Source of the DNA: Hyunsoonleella jejuensis
GTDB taxonomy: Bacteria > Bacteroidota > Bacteroidia > Flavobacteriales > Flavobacteriaceae
Assembly (NCBI RefSeq): GCF_900111025.1
Contig: NZ_FOFN01000001.1
Location: 1,364,001 to 1,428,000 of the forward strand
Direction of reading: 5' to 3'
Length of the DNA stretch: 64,000 bases
Positions 56,008 through 64,000 of this stretch are shown piece by piece. Below the pieces are notes generated by a model. It had not been told where the DNA came from. It did no database searches and worked only from the letters and a program-made list of their open reading frames with translations. A program made the position numbers and the translations under genes. Within the stretch, counting starts at the first letter, position 1. Each line of letters begins with the position of its first letter.

Positions 56008-57528
56008 ATGAAAAATTATAAATATATATTAATAGCAATCCTTGGCTTCACAGTATTTAATTGTGGTTTAGAGGAAGAACCGCCATATTTGGCAAACGAA
56101 AACGTTTATAGTTCGGCAAGTAACGCAAAAGCAGCCACACTAGGTATGTACTCTGCTTTCAGTGATTATTTTTATTATGGGAATCAATTTGTGTTTCTGG
56201 TTAATTTAAACTCTGGGTTTGGTGTAACCAGACGTGGCGGTAATCGTAATAGCAGTATTGATAATACCACTTTAGCATCTTTAAACCCCACTTCAAATAG
56301 CTTGCAGTCCGACAATGCTTGGGGCGCTATTTATAAAGCAATTGCAAGAAATAACGATGCGATAGTTTCCGGGGTACCTTTTGACGACGCTGCAACAGCT
56401 GAAGAATTAGGCATCAATGATGCTATCGGTCAAGCCTATTTTTTAAGGGCATTTAATTATTTTAATTTGGTAAGACTATGGGGAGAAGTACCGTTAAGGT
56501 TAGAACCTACAACCTTAGAAACGGTGCATGTTGCTAAATCTCCAATTGTAGATATTTATACTCAGATTATATCAGATGCTAAAAACGCTCAAAAATACAT
56601 GAATGGTACTATTGGAGCAGGAACGGCGAAACCTTTTGCTGCTGACATGTTATTGGCCAAAGTATATATGACATTGGCTACGGCACCGTCATCTCATCAA
56701 CCAGAATCTGGTAACTATTGGCAATTGGCTTATAATGAAGCTAAAAAGGTATATGGTCAATATAGCTTATATCCAAGTTACGATGGGCTGTTCGATATAG
56801 ATACGGGTAATAATACAGAAGAGTCTATATTTGAAATACAATCCTCAGAAGGAGCCTCTTTAGATCATACCAGAGCATTTACACCCTCAAATTTCACTCA
56901 GGCCAATACGTTTGGTTGGCTTAAAATAAATGCAGAAGTATACGACAGACATGTATCTACATATCCAAACGATCCGAGGTTGAATACTAATTATCTTTTA
57001 GAATATACGCACTCAGGAAATGGTAATAATATTACGGTTTACCCACTTAGAGCAAGGAATAATTTTAACAATGCGTTTCCATGGGCGTTTAAGTTGGGTT
57101 CTAAAGATCCTAACAATACCAGTAGAGAAACGGCTAAAAACTTCAAAATTTATAGGTATGCAGATGTATTGTTAATGCTTGCAGAAATTTCGAATGAGTT
57201 ACAAAATGGTGAGCAACTAGGTTATGTACAGGAAGTTCTAGATAGAGTTGGTTTAACGCCTCACTCAGGGTATTTAGGTGGCCAAGAATCATTTAGAGAT
57301 GCAATAATGCGTGAATACGAATTCGAATTGGTTACAGAATGTCATGACTGGTTTAATAATAGACGTAGAGGATATAATTATTTTTTAAACAATGTGATTA
57401 TTCCTCACAACACAGCACCAACGTTTGATGCCAATGTTGATGTAACATTTGAGACTGATGAGAATAAGGTAATGTACTTGCCAATTCCAGCATCAGAAAT
57501 TAATAACAATAACGAAATATCAGGATAA
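56008..57528 (+). CDS. susD: SusD/RagB-family surface glycan-binding lipoprotein
   Basis: The 506-residue protein has a lipoprotein signal with Cys19 (ILGFTVFNC) followed by GLEEEPP, which fits the surface-export rule. The helical TPR-like scaffold is visible (AKAATLGMYSAFSDYFYYGN, AIGQAYFLRAFNYFNLVRLW, GEVPLRLEPT) and the family C-terminus (RYADVLLMLAEISNEL, MREYEFELVTECHDWFNNRR, YLPIPASEI). I chose the ATG at 56008, since the frame extends only to a TTG upstream. It closes the SusC barrel and captures glycan. It follows susC by 16 nt. Confidence 0.96.
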   Translation: MKNYKYILIAILGFTVFNCGLEEEPPYLANENVYSSASNAKAATLGMYSAFSDYFYYGNQFVFLVNLNSGFGVTRRGGNRNSSIDNTTLASLNPTSNSLQSDNAWGAIYKAIARNNDAIVSGVPFDDAATAEELGINDAIGQAYFLRAFNYFNLVRLWGEVPLRLEPTTLETVHVAKSPIVDIYTQIISDAKNAQKYMNGTIGAGTAKPFAADMLLAKVYMTLATAPSSHQPESGNYWQLAYNEAKKVYGQYSLYPSYDGLFDIDTGNNTEESIFEIQSSEGASLDHTRAFTPSNFTQANTFGWLKINAEVYDRHVSTYPNDPRLNTNYLLEYTHSGNGNNITVYPLRARNNFNNAFPWAFKLGSKDPNNTSRETAKNFKIYRYADVLLMLAEISNELQNGEQLGYVQEVLDRVGLTPHSGYLGGQESFRDAIMREYEFELVTECHDWFNNRRRGYNYFLNNVIIPHNTAPTFDANVDVTFETDENKVMYLPIPASEINNNNEISG

Positions 57529-57530
57529 TT

Positions 57531-59135
57531 ATGAAAACTATAAATATTAAGCACATATTCTATTTATGCCTTATTGGTTTGGTATTTTCATCGTGCGGTG
57601 AAGAACGCATAGATTCAGAATATAATGAATATACCCCGAAAAAATTGGCAGACAATGATGGTAATGTTGTGTATACAAATATCAGCACTTACCCCTTAAT
57701 AGGTGATATAAGTTCTGAAGCTCCTACAGTTGATGTTGAAGGGGCGAGTAAGTTTCTTATAGCAGATATAGAGGCACCTGCTGGAAGTACTTTTAATAGA
57801 TCTAGATTTAAAATTGACAATAATACTGGAGTAATTACCTATGAAAATAATGGTGAAATTTCTCCAGGAACGTACTTTGTTGATGTTGATTTAACCTATG
57901 TTTTAGGTGTTGTTACCTACCAAAGGGCTTTACAAATAGATATTGATGCTGTTCCGGTAACTGTTCAAGTGGATAATGCTAACCCAACAGCTGGTATTTT
58001 TGAACAAGGCGTTGTGGCTACGGCGTCATACACAGACACCTCAGGTTCTGGCTTAATCACTTCAGTAAGTTATACTTTAGTAAATGCTCCAGAAGGATTT
58101 AGTATAGATAAGGATACGGGTGAAATTTCTAAATCTTATCCAGCAAACTCGGGAGATAATCCTATTTCAGTTAAGGTTACTACTAATTTAGGGGCTGTTA
58201 CCGTGGAGAATTTAACTGTTGTAACAGTGGGTGATGCACCAACTATTGCTTATGTGCAAACTGGTAGTACAGCACCCTTAACAAGTGTTACACTATCACC
58301 TTGGACTGCCTATACATCTGAAGTGCCAACATTAAATGGTATGACAGCTGTGAGTTATGATGTTATTTTGCCTGAAACTCTAGTAACAGATGGAATAATT
58401 GTAAATACTAATGGTTCAATTTCAGTACTTGCTGATCAAAATTTACCCGTTGGCACATATAGTCTAGGAGTAAAGGCAACAAATGCTAGTGGCATTGAAG
58501 TAGAATTTGAAGATATTATTGAGTTGATTGTAGAGAACCGATGGGAAACGTCAAAATTATTCGACGATACTTTTGACGATACTACGACAGGTGCTTTAGA
58601 TCCAGTAAACGCTAGCTATCCAGAATATACAGGTTACACTTTGGGTACTACAAGTGCATGGCAAAAAGTAGTAGTTACAAAAGCCGGAGCACCTGATATA
58701 GAAGGGTTAAGGGTTTTCAATCCAGGAACAGACGACCATTATTTGGTAAGAACAATAGATATAACTGTTGTAAGGGCCTTAAGGATAACTTTTGGTGAAA
58801 TATTTGGCTATAATGATAGGTTTGCAACTGAGACGTATCAACGCGCATTGTACGCTGGTGACTCTACATCAGATTTAGAGTCTGGAACGTTTAATGCGGC
58901 AAATTGGACTGCAGTGATGCCTATTGGGGATCCAAGATGGCCAGGGTCGAATACATGGGGCTCAAGAACACCTAATATTGTAGGTAATGTAGATGTTGAT
59001 TTGAGTAACATCGCCGGAAATGATTTAAAAATAGCATGGTTTTTGGGTAATGCTAGTGCAGCTCAAAATGGACAATATATCATCGATTCATGCAGTGCGG
59101 AATATGCTACGCCATTTCCAGCAGAAGAAAATTAA
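57531..59135 (+). CDS. Surface glycan-binding lipoprotein (SusE/F-position)
   Basis: The 534-residue protein has a lipoprotein signal (LIGLVFSSC, Cys22) followed by GEERIDSE. Several Ig/cadherin-like beta domains come next (about 40-145, 148-235, 240-335), each with NTGVITYENNGEISPGTY-type strands. A C-terminal jelly-roll-like domain (about 340-530: ETSKLFDDTFDDTTTGALD, GLRVFNPGTDDHYLVRTID) probably binds glycan. It starts 2 nt after susD and takes the usual third position of a SusCD operon, so it is inferred to bind the same glycan. No enzyme motif is visible. Confidence 0.85.
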   Translation: MKTINIKHIFYLCLIGLVFSSCGEERIDSEYNEYTPKKLADNDGNVVYTNISTYPLIGDISSEAPTVDVEGASKFLIADIEAPAGSTFNRSRFKIDNNTGVITYENNGEISPGTYFVDVDLTYVLGVVTYQRALQIDIDAVPVTVQVDNANPTAGIFEQGVVATASYTDTSGSGLITSVSYTLVNAPEGFSIDKDTGEISKSYPANSGDNPISVKVTTNLGAVTVENLTVVTVGDAPTIAYVQTGSTAPLTSVTLSPWTAYTSEVPTLNGMTAVSYDVILPETLVTDGIIVNTNGSISVLADQNLPVGTYSLGVKATNASGIEVEFEDIIELIVENRWETSKLFDDTFDDTTTGALDPVNASYPEYTGYTLGTTSAWQKVVVTKAGAPDIEGLRVFNPGTDDHYLVRTIDITVVRALRITFGEIFGYNDRFATETYQRALYAGDSTSDLESGTFNAANWTAVMPIGDPRWPGSNTWGSRTPNIVGNVDVDLSNIAGNDLKIAWFLGNASAAQNGQYIIDSCSAEYATPFPAEEN

Positions 59136-59158
59136 TAGAAAAATAAATATCTCTTATT

Positions 59159-59193
59159 TTACTGGTCTTAAAAAGCTAGTTTAAGGCCAGTAA
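59159..59193 (+). promoter_or_regulatory. 14-bp hairpin after the SusCD-binding-protein genes
   Basis: TTACTGGTCTTAAA pairs with TTTAAGGCCAGTAA (one wobble) over a 7-nt loop. There is no T-run, so it looks like an mRNA-stabilising or processing hairpin rather than a terminator. It separates the SusCD block from the sulfatase genes. Confidence 0.5.
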
Positions 59194-59330
59194 GATGAGG
59201 TTTCATAAATTATAACTACTAAAGACGCTAAAAAATAGCAATAAAGAATAGCTAGGTATATAGAGAACAAAAATCCAATCCACAAATATTAAGAAATGGT
59301 ACAGTAAGCTTCTCCTAAAAAGTATTAAAT

Positions 59331-60968
59331 ATGTTTAAAAAAATAAGTTTCATTGTAATTGGGGCGGCATTAATTTTGGCTGCTGCATGTCACCTGAAGA
59401 ATAAGGAACATCTTTTGGCGATGCATACAGATGATGAAATAAACCAAAAGCCTAATATTATATATATTATGGCAGATGATCTTACTACTCAAGCTATCAG
59501 TAGTTATGGCGGCATATTTAAGGATATTGCACCTACACCAAACATAGACAAGCTAGCTAATGAAGGTATGCTTTTTCAAAATGTATTATGCACCAATGCT
59601 ATTTGTGGACCTAGTAGAGCTGCTATCTTAACAGGTGATTATAGTAACATAAATGGTTATTATAAAAATGAAAGCGGCGGAAAATTTAATGACAGTCTAT
59701 GGACATTTCCTCAAGAGTTTCAAAAAAACGGTTACCAAACATCACTTTTTGGTAAATGGCATTTAGGCTCACAGCCTAAAGGATTCGATGTTTTTAAATA
59801 TCATAACGCAGCCAATCAACAAGGGATGTATTGGAACCCAGTTTACAATGTAAATGGGAAAGACGAAAAAACTGAAGGATACGCCACTAATTTAAGTACG
59901 GATTTTGCATTACACTGGCTAGATAAGGATCGAGAAAAAAATGCACCTTTCTTGATGGTTTTACAATACAAGGCCCCTCACAGGCCATGGGAACCGGACA
60001 AGAAATATGAAAAATTATGGGAAGATATTGAAATGCCATATCCCGATACATTTAATGATTCTTACAAAGGACGTGAACTTACAGCTGGTGATACTGAAAT
60101 GACTATGGATTATTTCTCCAATAGAGATATGAAGATAGAAGAGCCCGAAGGGTTAAAAGGAATCGAAAAAGTAAAATGGGCATTTTTTGGAGCAAAACCT
60201 CAAGAGATAGTTCAGCCAAAGGGAGTGAGTGATGAAGAAGGTCGAAAATGGCGATATCAAACCTATATTAAAGATTATTTGGCTTGTGTAAAGTCGGTTG
60301 ATGATAATGTTGGACGTGTTCTTGAATATTTAGATAAACACGGTTTAACAGAAAATACTCTGGTTGTATTTACGTCAGATCAAGGCTTTTATTTAGGTGA
60401 ACATGGTTTTTTTGATAAACGATTTATTTACGAAGAGTCAATAAAAATGCCATTCATTGTAAAACACCCTAAAAAAGTACAAGCAGGAACTGTAAATGAT
60501 GATATTATTACCAATATTGATTTTGCACCTACGTTGCTTGATGTGGCCAATATTAAAACTACCCAAAACATGCAAGGGAAAAGCTTTAAACCAATATTAA
60601 AAGGAAAAACACCCGATAATTGGCAACAGGCTATGTATTATCACTATTATGAGTTTCCATATTGGCATCATGTACAGCCACATTATGGTATTAGAACACA
60701 AAACTATACGCTTGCCCATTTTTACTATAATATTGATGTATGGGAACTCTATGATTTGCAGAAAGACCCAAAACAAATAAATAATATTATAAATGATCCG
60801 CAATATGCGAATGTTGTTGAAGATTTAAAAAGGCAGTTGAAAGATTTAATGGATAAATACGAAAACAATAAATCTTTAGCAGATTTCAGAAAAATAACGG
60901 ATGCCGATTTCGGACTTATTTCAAATAAAGAGGGCGAGGCATCAGTTCAAGACATACTAACCAAATAA
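59331..60968 (+). CDS. S1-family sulfatase lipoprotein
   Basis: The 545-residue enzyme has a lipoprotein signal (IVIGAALILAAAC, Cys20), NIIYIMADDLTTQAISSYGG, TNAICGPSRAAILTG with Cys92 in the C-x-P-S-R motif, SLFGKWHLGSQPKGFD and VFTSDQGFYLGEHGFFDKRF, all S1 sulfatase landmarks. The subfamily pattern (GKWHLGSQPKGFD, HGFFDKR) resembles exo- or endo-acting sulfatases of algal polysaccharide loci. It differs clearly from the other two sulfatases, so a different sulfate position or sugar is likely. The next sulfatase follows after 9 nt. Confidence 0.93.
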   Translation: MFKKISFIVIGAALILAAACHLKNKEHLLAMHTDDEINQKPNIIYIMADDLTTQAISSYGGIFKDIAPTPNIDKLANEGMLFQNVLCTNAICGPSRAAILTGDYSNINGYYKNESGGKFNDSLWTFPQEFQKNGYQTSLFGKWHLGSQPKGFDVFKYHNAANQQGMYWNPVYNVNGKDEKTEGYATNLSTDFALHWLDKDREKNAPFLMVLQYKAPHRPWEPDKKYEKLWEDIEMPYPDTFNDSYKGRELTAGDTEMTMDYFSNRDMKIEEPEGLKGIEKVKWAFFGAKPQEIVQPKGVSDEEGRKWRYQTYIKDYLACVKSVDDNVGRVLEYLDKHGLTENTLVVFTSDQGFYLGEHGFFDKRFIYEESIKMPFIVKHPKKVQAGTVNDDIITNIDFAPTLLDVANIKTTQNMQGKSFKPILKGKTPDNWQQAMYYHYYEFPYWHHVQPHYGIRTQNYTLAHFYYNIDVWELYDLQKDPKQINNIINDPQYANVVEDLKRQLKDLMDKYENNKSLADFRKITDADFGLISNKEGEASVQDILTK

Positions 60969-60977
60969 AAAAAAAGA

Positions 60978-62561
60978 ATGAATAGGATGTATTCCACATT
61001 AGCTTTTGTAACTATACTATTTATGGCTGGTTGCAATACACAAAAAACGGCTAGCACAGACTCAAAGAAGAGTGAAGCTATAGCATCTAGTAGTAATAAA
61101 AAAAATATTCTTTTCATTGCTATTGACGATTTGAAACCTTTGCTTTCAAACTATGGCCATTCAGAAATGATAACACCTAATTTTGATCGTTTGGCGGATA
61201 TGGGTATGACCTTTACAAACGCACACGTGCAATATGCCGTTTGTGGTCCCTCAAGAGCAAGTGTAATGACAGGTGCTAACCCAGATAAAACTAGGGTTTG
61301 GGATTTACATACCGATTTTAGGGAGTCTGCGCCAAACTTAGTTTCCATGCCAGAATATTTAATTTCACAAGGTTATGAAAGCACAGGTGTTGGAAAAATT
61401 TATCATATCCCTTCTGCGGCCGACGGACACGACGGAAAAACTTGGAGTATCCCTCATGAAATGCCAAAAAATTATGATCCTACTTACGGAGATCCTGCAT
61501 ACGCGTATTACCAAGACCCTGAAACAAAGAAAAAGCTTGACGCTATAACGCAAGAAGCGTTAAGTAAAGGTATAAAAAAGTGGAAAACCAGAGGCTATGC
61601 ACTTAAAAGATATAAACCAAGTACAGAGAGTGTAGATGTGAGTGATGAAGCTTACAACGATGGTCTTTTCACACAAACAGCATTAAAGCAATTAGATCAA
61701 TTAGAATCTGGAAGCAAGCCTTGGTTCTTAGCGGTGGGGTATCAAAAACCGCACTTGCCATTTGTGGCTCCTAAAAAGTATTGGGATTTATATGATAGAG
61801 ATAAAATTGAACTGGCCAAATTTCAAGAACTAGCAGATGGTACACCAAAATTAGCGTACCATTCTTTTGGAGAACTTAGAGCTTTTACAGATATTGATAA
61901 TGACCTGGGCGTAGGAGATAAACTTCCTGAAGCCAAACAAAGAGAACTTATACATGGCTATATGGCGTGTGTTTCGTATATCGATGCGCAAATAGGCATG
62001 CTTTTAGACGAACTGGAAAAGCGTAAGATATTAGACGAAACAATTATTGTGTTATGGGGCGACCATGGATTTCATCTAGGAGATCACACCGAATGGTGTA
62101 AACATTCAAATTTTGAGCAAGCAACCCGTATTCCGTTTATGTTTGCTGGCCCTGGTGTAGCAAAAAGTCAAAAATCAAACCACCCAGTAAATTTGGTAGA
62201 TTTGTTTCCAACCATATTCGATTTGGCAGGAGTGCCACAGCACCAACAAACTGATGGAAAATCGTTAATGCCTCTGTTAGATTCAGATTCTAAAACCACT
62301 ATTGATGTAGATTATGCCTACCATCAATATGCCCGAGGAAAACGTATGGGGTATGCCGTGAGAACAGAACGTTATAGATATACGGAGTGGCACAATAATT
62401 ACAAAAGTTTCAACACTTATAGCAATGATAATATTGTAGGCATAGAATTATACGATTACGAAAAGGATCCATTAGAAACAAAGAATTTTGCCAAAGATCC
62501 TGAATATAAAGCTGTAGCTGCACAATTAAAAACGACACTTAAAAATCACTTAGGAAACTAA
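60978..62561 (+). CDS. S1-family sulfatase, iduronate-2-sulfatase-like
   Basis: The 527-residue enzyme has a lipoprotein signal (FVTILFMAGC, Cys19), NILFIAIDDLKPLLSNYGHS, VQYAVCGPSRASVMTG with Cys89 in the C-x-P-S-R motif, YESTGVGKIYH and VLWGDHGFHLGDHTEWCKHS. The IDDL-P and GDHGFHLGDH-WCKH patterns are typical of the iduronate-2-sulfatase branch, subfamily S1_7-like. It overlaps function with the sulfatase just upstream and both are probably on one mRNA. A strong terminator follows. Confidence 0.93.
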   Translation: MNRMYSTLAFVTILFMAGCNTQKTASTDSKKSEAIASSSNKKNILFIAIDDLKPLLSNYGHSEMITPNFDRLADMGMTFTNAHVQYAVCGPSRASVMTGANPDKTRVWDLHTDFRESAPNLVSMPEYLISQGYESTGVGKIYHIPSAADGHDGKTWSIPHEMPKNYDPTYGDPAYAYYQDPETKKKLDAITQEALSKGIKKWKTRGYALKRYKPSTESVDVSDEAYNDGLFTQTALKQLDQLESGSKPWFLAVGYQKPHLPFVAPKKYWDLYDRDKIELAKFQELADGTPKLAYHSFGELRAFTDIDNDLGVGDKLPEAKQRELIHGYMACVSYIDAQIGMLLDELEKRKILDETIIVLWGDHGFHLGDHTEWCKHSNFEQATRIPFMFAGPGVAKSQKSNHPVNLVDLFPTIFDLAGVPQHQQTDGKSLMPLLDSDSKTTIDVDYAYHQYARGKRMGYAVRTERYRYTEWHNNYKSFNTYSNDNIVGIELYDYEKDPLETKNFAKDPEYKAVAAQLKTTLKNHLGN

Positions 62562-62582
62562 TAATTAATAGCGTGATTTTTA

Positions 62583-62610
62583 AAAGCGATGGTTGTCATC
62601 GCTTTTTTTT
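62583..62610 (+). terminator. Intrinsic terminator after the sulfatase genes
   Basis: AAAGCGATG / CATCGCTTT with a 5-nt loop is followed by a run of eight T. It lies 22 nt after the sulfatase stop and separates it from the GH10 gene, which may have its own promoter. Confidence 0.9.
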
Positions 62611-62675
62611 GCAAAAATTTCAACATCAGAGGATAAAGCGTTGGTTAGACCAAAACAACTTTAAAAAACAAGCAA

Positions 62676-63758
62676 ATGAAGTATTATATAGCTCTTGCAC
62701 ATCTTGGTTTTACGTTGCTATTTTATAATTGTAAATCGAACGATAATTACCAACTTAAAAGTGTTAATAATAGCAGTCCAAATCTGCTTGTTGGTGCAAC
62801 CTTAAATTACCATGAGCTTGGTACCAAAAAAGAAGCGCTCTATTTAAAAGATTTCAAATATCTAACGCCAGCTAATGAAGCCAAACAACGTATCATTCAT
62901 CCTAGTCCAGATGTATGGAACTGGTCTAAAATTGATGCTTTCATGGCTTTTGCTAAAAAACATGATCTTATAATGCGGTTGCATGGGCCCATAAGTCCGC
63001 AAGCCTCAAAATGGGCAAAAGAAGACCATAGAACAGCCGAAGAGCTATCACAAAATTTAGAAGAATTTGCAACGGCATTCGCGAAACGTTTTAATAATGA
63101 AACCCAAGTAAAATGGATGGATGTTGTTAATGAAACGGTATTGGCTAATGGAGATTGGTTTGGTCCCAAAGAAGGTACAGATAAATGGGAGAATCCCTGG
63201 CTAACTATAGGACTCGATGCAAACGGATATCCTAAATACATTGTAAGAGCTTTTGAAATAGCTACTAAACATGCTACAAATATCAAGCTAGTCTATAATC
63301 AAAATGCAGGTATGGAAACCGAAATGTGGGATAAAGTTAAGCGCACTATACTATACTTACGTTCCAAAGGGCTGCGCGTAGATGGATTGGGTTGGCAAGG
63401 GCATTTATTATTAGGGGCTAAACGAAAAGACTTTATAGATAATGCAGATGTAACTTTAAAGAAATTAGGAGACTTAATTGATTGGGCACATCAAAACGAT
63501 TTAGAGTTTCATGTTACAGAATTGGATTATTTAATAAAGGACGAAAGCCTTATAGATAAAGAACGTCAAGTTCAGAAAGAAGTGTATCAAAAAATTGTGG
63601 ATGTACTCCTGGAAAAAAGTAAAAACGGTACGGTAACACTTAACCTCTGGGATTTATCTGTTCGTCCTCATAAAGGTCAGGGAAATTTTCATTCGATTTA
63701 CGATGAACAATTAAACCCTACACCAGCTTATGAAGTCTTACAGGTATTATTAAAATAA
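62676..63758 (+). CDS. Divergent GH10-family glycoside hydrolase lipoprotein
   Basis: The 360-residue protein has a lipoprotein signal (LGFTLLFYNC, Cys19). The GH10 barrel shows YLTPANEAKQRIIHPSPDVW, KWMDVVNETVL (acid/base Glu153), GLRVDGLGWQGHLLLG and FHVTELDYL (nucleophile Glu282). The usual GH10 motif of the RGHTLVWH type is replaced by IMRLHGPISPQASKW (about 99-113), so the -1/+1 pocket is unusual. GH10 enzymes are endo-beta-1,4-xylanases, occasionally acting on beta-1,3-xylan. The change hints at a different or substituted substrate. Confidence 0.88.
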   Translation: MKYYIALAHLGFTLLFYNCKSNDNYQLKSVNNSSPNLLVGATLNYHELGTKKEALYLKDFKYLTPANEAKQRIIHPSPDVWNWSKIDAFMAFAKKHDLIMRLHGPISPQASKWAKEDHRTAEELSQNLEEFATAFAKRFNNETQVKWMDVVNETVLANGDWFGPKEGTDKWENPWLTIGLDANGYPKYIVRAFEIATKHATNIKLVYNQNAGMETEMWDKVKRTILYLRSKGLRVDGLGWQGHLLLGAKRKDFIDNADVTLKKLGDLIDWAHQNDLEFHVTELDYLIKDESLIDKERQVQKEVYQKIVDVLLEKSKNGTVTLNLWDLSVRPHKGQGNFHSIYDEQLNPTPAYEVLQVLLK

Positions 63759-63915
63759 TAGATTGTAGAACTTTATTTAAGCATAATTTATTTCGAATTA
63801 ATAAATATTACGATTATTCAATAACAAGTATTTGAAAAAAACATTAGAATTTAAAGCTGTCTAAATAATATTTATAGGCCTTACTAATAGTAGTTTGATT
63901 ACAATTTTTATACAG

Positions 63916-64000
63916 GTGAAGTACTATATACTCTTAATATTAATCTTTATTTCTACTTCCTCAAGTATTGCACAGGATAGTAATAAAGGAAATTACAAAG
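63916..64000 (+). CDS. Start of a secreted protein (3' end outside window)
   Basis: From the GTG at 63916 the frame reads MKYYILLILIFISTSSSIAQ and then DSNKGNYK, a clean signal peptide with an IAQ-D cleavage site, open to the window end. An in-frame stop lies upstream at 63862, with only a TTG between. It is the next gene of the PUL on the same strand. The 157 nt before it show no other feature. The mature function is not visible. Confidence 0.7.
   Translation, partial: MKYYILLILIFISTSSSIAQDSNKGNYK

Overview
The window is chromosomal DNA from a marine-type member of the Flavobacteriia (phylum Bacteroidota, probably Flavobacteriaceae); no genus can be fixed from the sequence alone. The evidence is the low GC content, promoters of the TAnnTTTG type, near absence of Shine-Dalgarno sites, type IX secretion (T9SS) sorting domains, a SusC/SusD pair, lipoproteins with acidic residues after the lipid cysteine, and DUF families typical of this group (DUF2851, DUF2911, DUF3467).

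Region 1 (1-8.0 kb): the 3' end of a repetitive T9SS-secreted protein built of almost identical GC-rich 375-bp repeats. It is followed by a FecI/FecR/FecA-like unit (ECF sigma, small secreted protein, anti-sigma, TonB receptor) on the minus strand, diverging from an acidic repeat lipoprotein. Region 2 (8.0-10 kb): dispersed palindromic repeats, then a two-gene module (RNA 2'-phosphotransferase KptA plus an unknown protein) bounded by a perfect 12-bp inverted repeat and palindromic flanks, like a mobile cassette. Region 3 (10-20.6 kb): housekeeping genes (ffh, folD, queE), a tight seven-gene minus-strand operon (HerA-like ATPase to VOC protein), and a decayed RidA-family gene. Region 4 (21-27.3 kb): a duplicated DUF2851-PspC pair in which the two copies have decayed reciprocally, flanking a second ECF sigma operon; the surviving PspC gene leads into a K+ channel gene.

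Region 5 (27.4-46.8 kb): a Na+/alanine-type symporter, a helix-hairpin-helix protein, an acyl-CoA dehydrogenase, rpsU with a strong Shine-Dalgarno, a Xer recombinase, hpf, then the classic block tRNA-Thr/Tyr/Gly/Thr, tuf, tRNA-Trp, secE, nusG, rplKAJL, rpoBC and a DUF3467 gene. Region 6 (47.0-64 kb): a polysaccharide utilisation locus (PUL) with a T9SS clan GH-A glycosidase, a GH5 lipoprotein, three S1 sulfatases with formylglycine motifs, SusC, SusD, a surface glycan-binding lipoprotein, a divergent GH10 enzyme and the start of another secreted protein. Together these suggest uptake and desulfation of a sulfated beta-linked algal glycan, possibly xylan- or mixed-xylan-like. No PUL regulator lies inside the window.

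The most unusual items are the KptA cassette, the duplication with reciprocal decay and a sharply bounded high-identity tract, the sulfatase/GH10 PUL, the start-proximal terminator hairpin ahead of the tRNA operon, and the terminator embedded in the 5' coding end of the helix-hairpin-helix gene. All assignments are from reading the sequence; no database search was run.
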